Shown in pieces: positions 58,635-64,000 of a stretch of 64,000 nucleotides of DNA. Every line of letters starts with the position of its first letter. Within the stretch, counting starts at the first letter, position 1. The position numbers were made by a program, and so were the translations under genes. Origin of the DNA: Phaeosaccion multiseriatum (lineage: Eukaryota; Ochrophyta, other classes). Under the pieces are notes generated by a model, which made no database searches, was not told where the DNA came from, and worked only from the letters and a program-made list of their open reading frames with translations. Location: the NCBI GenBank assembly GCA_965112735.1, contig OZ218963.1, positions 2,480,001 to 2,544,000 of the forward strand, in the 5' to 3' direction.

Positions 58635-58997
58635 ATGAGCATTGATTGGAACTCGCACTTACTCAAGGAGTTCTGCTATCGAGCGTTCGTGACCTCCGTG
58701 TACGACGGGGACACGATTACATGCGACATAGACCTCGGATTCGGGATCTTTGCGACAAAGCAGAAAATTCGGATGTTTGGCATCAACACAGAGGAGATTC
58801 GCGGGGAAAACAGGGAAGATGGATTGGTAGCGAGAGATTTTCTCAGAGAAAAAATACTCGACAAGGAGATTATCATATATACACTCAAGGACAAAAAGGG
58901 AAAATATGGACGAATGTTAGGAGTTGTTTTTCTTCGAGGAGAAAATATCAACAATCTGATCGTCGATGAGGGATTGTCGCAAATTGTTTTATATTGA
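58635..58997 (+). CDS. Staphylococcal-nuclease-type (SNase) nuclease
   Basis: 120 aa, close to a single SNase domain. VYDGDTITCDID (metal-binding Asp), RMFGINTEEIRG (catalytic Arg and Glu), DKKGKYGRMLG (second Arg) and the C-terminal NNLIVDEGLS all match. The enzyme would cut DNA and RNA to nucleotides. Similar small nucleases occur in giant viruses. It lies 17 bp after the 85-aa membrane protein, same strand. Confidence 0.85.
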   Translation: MSIDWNSHLLKEFCYRAFVTSVYDGDTITCDIDLGFGIFATKQKIRMFGINTEEIRGENREDGLVARDFLREKILDKEIIIYTLKDKKGKYGRMLGVVFLRGENINNLIVDEGLSQIVLY

Positions 58998-59060
58998 GTC
59001 GACAAACTCTAACTATAATCAAAATCGACTCTATAACTATCACAGATTAAATCAATCTCT

Positions 59061-59663
59061 TCACGGGGTAGCGATGTCATCACTTCCTTCTAGTAAATGA
59101 AGTAACTTCCAGGAAAGAGTTCGAAGAAACTCGGTTGCGCCTTCATGGTTGGTGCTGATCTGAGCCATTTTTCGGACTAGTTCCTGGTGTGCTTTTTCGA
59201 CCTTACTCTTATCAATATCGAAGTTTGTTCTCGCTCTCTCATTTGTGTTTTGCGCCACAATGTATTTCACCATGCTATCTGCAGACGAGAAGGGCATTTT
59301 GTCGCATCGGGCGTGGTGGGAAATATATGAAATTTGGAAATAAAGCCAGACAAGGTCGACGGCTGTAGATTTGTCGATGTTGAATATGGTCGACAGTTTT
59401 TCAGATAGATGTAACAGTGTTCTTGATACAAGAGGTGATTCCTCGTAGATATTGATGACAGGTGTTAAATCTTTTGAGACGATTATGAACTGTATCAGAA
59501 CGTCTTTGTAGAACCCCGCCGCGCTCGGATTTGAACACGACTTTAAATACTGTACCGTGTCCTCTTCAGACTTCGGAAGAGAGGGGAGGTCTTCTTCGGA
59601 CGTACTTAGATGAATACTCCCCCTATTCTTTTTCATCGTGAACACAGACCCGGAGTTTCCCAT
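59061..59663 (-). CDS. Putative N-myristoylated protein (200 aa)
   Basis: Starts MGNSGS, the classical N-myristoylation signal (Gly2 with Ser6), which targets proteins to membranes and is common on virion proteins. The rest is helical with no family I recognise. The foldback element lies 64 bp upstream of the start. Confidence 0.55.
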   Translation of the reverse strand: MGNSGSVFTMKKNRGSIHLSTSEEDLPSLPKSEEDTVQYLKSCSNPSAAGFYKDVLIQFIIVSKDLTPVINIYEESPLVSRTLLHLSEKLSTIFNIDKSTAVDLVWLYFQISYISHHARCDKMPFSSADSMVKYIVAQNTNERARTNFDIDKSKVEKAHQELVRKMAQISTNHEGATEFLRTLSWKLLHLLEGSDDIATP

Positions 59664-59726
59664 TTTTCAGTTCATATCAAAGAAAAACAAAACAATTATA
59701 CAAAACAACATGAACCACCAACCTGA

Positions 59727-59891
59727 AATTCGAATTCGGACCCAGGTCCTCGACGAAATGGATTTCTGAAAATATTATTTTTCGAAAACGAAATCGAAAA
59801 GCAATCGAGTTGCGATGCCACTCGAAAACTTTCACAGAAAAATATAATTCTCAAAATCCATTTCGTCGAGGACCTGGGTCCGAATTCGAAT
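59727..59891. repeat. Foldback element, copy 4, at the duplication junction
   Basis: Inverted arms as in copy 1. The right arm ends at GAATTCGAAT, where the duplicated sequence ATAAGGC... begins (59890). The outer nucleotides expected of the arm are missing, so the junction cuts it. Confidence 0.8.
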
Positions 59892-59987
59892 AAGGCTACG
59901 TAATGTTATGAAAACACACTCCCACTGGACAATGTGTGAAAATGACCACATCTCATTATACTTATCTATCCGGATGAGAATATGCCA

Positions 59988-61023
59988 CACTTCCGTCGGA
60001 CTACGGGAGGTATTGTATGAAAAGCGCCAAACCCCCGAACTATCCGTAGATATTGGTGAGAATAGGTCGCACTTCCATCGGACTACGGGAGGTATTGTAT
60101 GAAAAGCGCCAAACCCCCGAACTATCCGTAGATATTGGTGAGAATAGGTCGCACTTCCATCGGACTACGGGAGGTATTGTATGAAAAGCGCCAAACCCCC
60201 TATCTATCCGTAGATATTGGTGAGAATAGGTCACACTTCCATCGGACTATGGGAGGTATTGTATGAAAAGCGCCGATTCTCGGTCTACTCATCTATCCTA
60301 CCGAGAACGGAACACACTTCCATTGGACTCTGAATGGGGTGATATGAAAAAAGGGTCAATCCCAAATCCATCAATAGATTCTGATGAAGAATCAAGACTG
60401 ACTCTTTTCGTTTCTTCAAAAAAAGTAATAGTTGGCTCCCCCCGATTCTGGTCCGGTGGAAGGGCGATTTGAATAAAAATGGATATACGTGCATTTGTGT
60501 GTTTAAATACCTGTATGTACGTGGCATGTGTGTGTAATTGGAAGCGTGTTTACATAAGGTTACGTAATGTTATGAAAACACACGCCCACTGGACAATGCG
60601 TGAAAATGACCACATCTCATTATACTTATCTATCCGGATGAGAATAGGTCGCACTTCCATCGGACTACGGGAGGTATTGTATGAAAAGCGCCAAACCCCC
60701 GAACTATCCGTAGATATTGGTGAGAATAGGTCGCACTTCCATCGGACTACGGGAGGTATTGTATGAAAAGCGCCAAACCCCCGAACTATCCGTAGATATT
60801 GGTGAGAATAGGTCGCACTTCCATCGGACTACGGGAGGTATTGTCTGAAAAGCGCCAAACCCCCGAACTATCCGTAGATATTGGTGAGAATAGGTCGCAC
60901 TTCCATCGGACTATGGGAGGTATTGTCTGAAAAGCGCCAACCCCCTATCTATCCGTAGATATTGGTGAGAATAGGTCGCACTTCCGTCGGACTACGGGAG
61001 GTATTGTCTGAGAAGCGCCGATT
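59988..61023. repeat. 82-bp repeat array, duplicated portion
   Basis: About eight units and two ~390-bp blocks (60275 and 61020), the copy of the end of the array at 53672-54707. Confidence 0.9.
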
Positions 61024-61393
61024 CTCAGTCTACTCATCTATCCTACCGAGAACGGAACACACTTCCATTGGACTCTGAATGGGGTGATATGAAAAAAGGG
61101 TCAATCCTAAATCCATCAATCGATTCTGATGAAGAATCAAGACTGACTCTTTTCGTTTCTTCAAAAAAGTAATAGTTGGCTCCCCCCGAGTTTCGTCCGA
61201 TGGGAGGGCGATTTGAATAAGAATGGATATACGTGCATTTGTGTGTTTAAATACCTGTATTTACGTGGCATGTGTGTGTAATTGGAAGCGTGTTTACATA
61301 AGGTTACGTAATGTTATGAAAACACACGCCCACTGGAACCAGTGATTGATGATCAAGATAAATTGCGTCATTTTTTATAAATCCTAACTTTAT

Positions 61394-62224
61394 TTACATG
61401 CAATACTTTGTGTCGAACATATATTCGATGTCTTCCTTTACTGAAGGGGTTAGGAAGAGTTCACACAGACGATTCTGTGCAGGTGATATCGTGTGCTCAA
61501 ATGGCTCATAAAACCTGAACGTCGTCATGCGCTCCAACGTCTTCCCGTCCTTGTGCCTTTGATTTGGAATGCCCAGCGCGGCGGACAGCTTCTTGCGCCT
61601 CCTGAAGAACTCCTTTTGATCAATGTCTTTCGGCATGATGCGGCACAGATACTCAGTGGTGGCGGATAAGAGTCTGTACCCGGCCAGGGTCGAGGTCCTG
61701 GTCATGCACGACCGGGTGTGTTCCAGGAGGCCGCTGACGGCGACGTCGTCGAGGTTTTCCAGGACGGTGTTTGCGAATGCGCATGTCTCGAAAATGCAGA
61801 ACATGACGGCCTCGGTGCACATTGTCTCGCGCGTTTTGGCGTCGGCGTGACTGTAATTCGCGGCGTCCGTCCACAGATTGTTCATGTTGATCTTGACCGG
61901 GGTGTCATCTTCGAAAATGCAGTGTCTCCCACGGAGCTTAGTGTACCTCTTTGTGTACTTTCGTATGTTTTCCCCGACCCGGTCGCCGACCCCGAAGGCC
62001 TTCTTGAACTTGTCGGGCCCGTCGGTTCGGATGTGTCCGACGTAGTCCCTCAGCATCCTCCACACGTCGAAGCTGTTCTGGGAGTACTTGAACATGACGG
62101 GCTTCGTCTCGCCGCATCGGACAATCTCGAATATGAGGGAGAGGTTGTAGCCCAGGACCTTCTCGCGTTCAGAGAGAACGAGTACCGCGATCTCGGTCGG
62201 GGATTTACCTCGCACATCAATCAT
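61394..62224 (-). CDS. Array-flanking family protein B (276 aa), copy 2
   Basis: Identical to the gene at 55078-55908; second copy from the 6.3-kb duplication. Confidence 0.6.
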   Translation of the reverse strand: MIDVRGKSPTEIAVLVLSEREKVLGYNLSLIFEIVRCGETKPVMFKYSQNSFDVWRMLRDYVGHIRTDGPDKFKKAFGVGDRVGENIRKYTKRYTKLRGRHCIFEDDTPVKINMNNLWTDAANYSHADAKTRETMCTEAVMFCIFETCAFANTVLENLDDVAVSGLLEHTRSCMTRTSTLAGYRLLSATTEYLCRIMPKDIDQKEFFRRRKKLSAALGIPNQRHKDGKTLERMTTFRFYEPFEHTISPAQNRLCELFLTPSVKEDIEYMFDTKYCM

Positions 62225-62360
62225 GATGCGGTGCAAACAAAATGGAATCTCAAGTATGTTTTGTTCTAAACACAAGCACTGAGCTTGCAGCCTATATTAC
62301 ACACTTTAAGTTTGCGTTTCCTGACATCTAAACAGAATTCCCATGGTCATCGGCCGTTTT

Positions 62361-62864
62361 CTAATACTCACTGTCCACGAACGATTTCATCATTGATTTC
62401 GACGCGTAGTCCACTTCGTCGAGGTCGTTTTTACACAGATGTTGGCGTTTCCTTGTAGGAATTTCCGTGTCATGACGTTCGAAGAATAGATCATTGAATG
62501 TCCATCGTGAACTAGAGGGAAGGAGCCATGCATCTCCCCACACGGCGACGTTCACTTGGTTACTGTCGGCCGATTCCACCGGGTCGATTGTCGTCACCAT
62601 GACGTAAGCAGAAGGTGAATTCTCCGAGAATATCGTGTGTTGTTCACCGGGTCGAATCTGTATACGCGAGAAAATCGTGTGCCTCGAAGGACTATGAAGT
62701 GGCGGCTTTGGTCTCACACAGATCGAAATGGTCCTATTCGAGAGGTTTTGAAAGTGAAAATATCCACTCCCTTGGAGAGTCTTTGTCATCTCTTCACCTC
62801 TTGTCAATAGAGAAGGTTCGAGTTTCTCATCATGAGGGTCGCGGGGTGTGCTACACTCCGTCAT
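62361..62864 (-). CDS. Hypothetical protein (167 aa), copy 2
   Basis: Identical to the gene at 56045-56548. No independent evidence of function. Confidence 0.45.
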   Translation of the reverse strand: MTECSTPRDPHDEKLEPSLLTRGEEMTKTLQGSGYFHFQNLSNRTISICVRPKPPLHSPSRHTIFSRIQIRPGEQHTIFSENSPSAYVMVTTIDPVESADSNQVNVAVWGDAWLLPSSSRWTFNDLFFERHDTEIPTRKRQHLCKNDLDEVDYASKSMMKSFVDSEY

Positions 62865-63056
62865 TTTCTGTTTGACAAGGGGATACATATACAGGCACAT
62901 ATATTGAGGCCCAAAATATACACTTTAAATTCTCCTGGTCACAGTTTAATCATAACGTTTTCTCCAAGGTCTCTTGTGATGATAGCGTATAACGATCGAC
63001 TTCCGTCGGGTTTGTAGGGAGGGTGTGGTACATTGTCAACTAGACTTTCGTATTCT

Positions 63057-63116
63057 TCGCCTATTAATTAAGTGAGTTTTCTCACAGAAATCTCAGAACT
63101 GACTAGGAGTATGTAT
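63057..63116 (-). mobile_element. Solo IS607 right end, copy 2
   Basis: The duplicated copy of 56741-56800. Confidence 0.65.
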
Positions 63117-63203
63117 GATGAGGATAAAAAAATTGGGAATATACAAATAGGAGTTGCTCGTTTGAACATTTTTTTATGTGTTCATCACGTAAATGCGCAC
63201 GGA

Positions 63204-64000
63204 ATGTCCCTCGGTGCGACAATCCGTTTCCCCTTTCGAGGGCCCATACCATTGCCTGTAGACGGGGGGATGGTGTACAACTTCTTCGAGCGCATCTCTG
63301 ACACTCCGCAGACCGGGGAGATCGACCGCCATATTCAAAATCAGTGGACGTATTTCCCCGAGTATGTGGAGGACGAGGTATACGGCAAGGTTCTTCTCTG
63401 CGGGGAGAGGTCGATGTTCGCGGATGAAAACGGGGTCACGAAAAATGACTTAGACTCTTCGATATCTATTTGGATCCACATTGGAGAGGAGGACCAGCGA
63501 GGTGCGATACTGTCATCAAGTGTAGGAAATGATCGCCATTCTGTGCTTTTGGAAATGTCAAAAACGGGAGAAGAAGTTTGGTTCGCGGTCAGATCGACTG
63601 ACAAAACCTCTGCGGGAAGGGTTGCGGACAAGGCAAAGAAAACCGTATCCTATAACTTGTCGGGTTGGACGCACATTTCGTTACAGCGGGGTGCATCGGC
63701 GTCAAGTTTTGCGATGTACGTGAACGGGAAGGCCGTAAACATGGTGTTAGACCAAGCATTAGTCGGTTTCTCGGGACGCAAAATGGATCGACTTGGCTCG
63801 GCGGGATTTGGGAGGGCCCACTTCAAGGGCAAGGTTACAGACTACAGGATATACGACTTTATTCTGGCCGAACAAGACGTGGTCAATCTGTACGCTGAGG
63901 GTCCCAATCCGGACTCGCGACCCGATGCGGCGTCGGACACGGTCCCGGGCCTCATCTCCATCGCCGACCATGACAAGGGCTCCGCCGGGATTAGCGTGAA
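63204..64000 (+). CDS. LamG surface protein, copy 2, partial at window end
   Basis: Identical to the first ~265 residues of the 466-aa protein at 56888; the frame is open to the window edge. Whether the copy is complete cannot be seen. Confidence 0.65.
   Translation, partial: MSLGATIRFPFRGPIPLPVDGGMVYNFFERISDTPQTGEIDRHIQNQWTYFPEYVEDEVYGKVLLCGERSMFADENGVTKNDLDSSISIWIHIGEEDQRGAILSSSVGNDRHSVLLEMSKTGEEVWFAVRSTDKTSAGRVADKAKKTVSYNLSGWTHISLQRGASASSFAMYVNGKAVNMVLDQALVGFSGRKMDRLGSAGFGRAHFKGKVTDYRIYDFILAEQDVVNLYAEGPNPDSRPDAASDTVPGLISIADHDKGSAGISV

Larger units (their letters stand above)
59890..64000 (+). repeat. Direct duplication, copy 2 (runs off the window)
   Basis: Matches 53574-57684 base for base as far as read. 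The flank before it (foldback) differs from the flank before copy 1 (array). Confidence 0.9.

Noticed and set aside
51799-60766. Recurrent 69-aa, 80-aa and 95-aa open frames in the array blocks
   Set aside because: They recur only because the DNA blocks are copies. The 82-bp monomer is not a multiple of three, and no start context or domain supports coding.

Overview
The window reads as DNA of a protist, possibly a stramenopile or similar alga, whose right-hand two thirds carries genes typical of large nucleocytoplasmic DNA viruses. Either a viral genome is inserted in a nuclear chromosome, or host and viral DNA are joined in the assembly; the sequence alone cannot separate these. The left part has a protease gene with GT-AG introns, an LTR retrotransposon, microsatellites and frameshifted genes, as in nuclear DNA. 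From about 20.4 kb the genes are close-packed, mostly intronless and virus-like: dUTPase, SNF2 ATPases, DHFR-TS, a small SNase-type nuclease, LamG/FN3 and fibre-like surface proteins, and an N-myristoylation-type protein.

Layout. 0-4 kb: GGA microsatellites, a small foldback, a frameshifted LRR-like/nuclease-like gene and a U-box gene. 4.2-13.2 kb: a minus-strand Ty3/gypsy element with identical 249-bp LTRs, a three-exon Kazal-trypsin-type protease gene, and a third LTR. The 4-bp target duplications of these LTRs are swapped, which suggests that the protease segment was captured by LTR-LTR recombination. 13.2-18.5 kb: decayed gene fragments and duplicated sequence. 18.6-20.4 kb: a three-exon gene of unknown function. 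20.5-31 kb: a degenerate SNF2/RING protein, a zinc-finger protein, a secreted protein, dUTPase, an SNF2 helicase and a 1003-aa protein of unknown function.

The standout region is 31-42 kb. Two conserved genes are each split by a transposon carrying an RNA-guided TnpB/Fanzor nuclease gene. DHFR-TS is cut in the TS active-site region by a 4,366-bp element (8-bp target duplication, 18-bp terminal inverted repeats) that holds an IS4-type DDE transposase and a 931-aa Fanzor1-like protein. A protein kinase gene is cut between its N-lobe and its HGDLHPGN loop by a ~2.6-kb IS607-type element (serine recombinase plus TnpB/Fanzor2) bounded by GG dinucleotides. The last 60 bp of the IS607 element recurs, without any nuclease gene, at 56.74 kb and in the duplicated copy at 63.06 kb, which may mark a stand-alone element end or guide-RNA locus.

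From 43.6 kb come a 1348-aa LamG/FN3 repeat protein, a zinc-binding protein, and two members of a paralogous family (414 and 276 aa) on either side of a 3.6-kb array of 82-bp repeats. A 6,316-bp unit (53,574-59,889) is then repeated directly to the end of the window; the visible 4,111 bp of the second copy looks identical. Four ~170-bp foldback elements are scattered through 24-60 kb, one inside the Fanzor1 transposon and one at the duplication junction.
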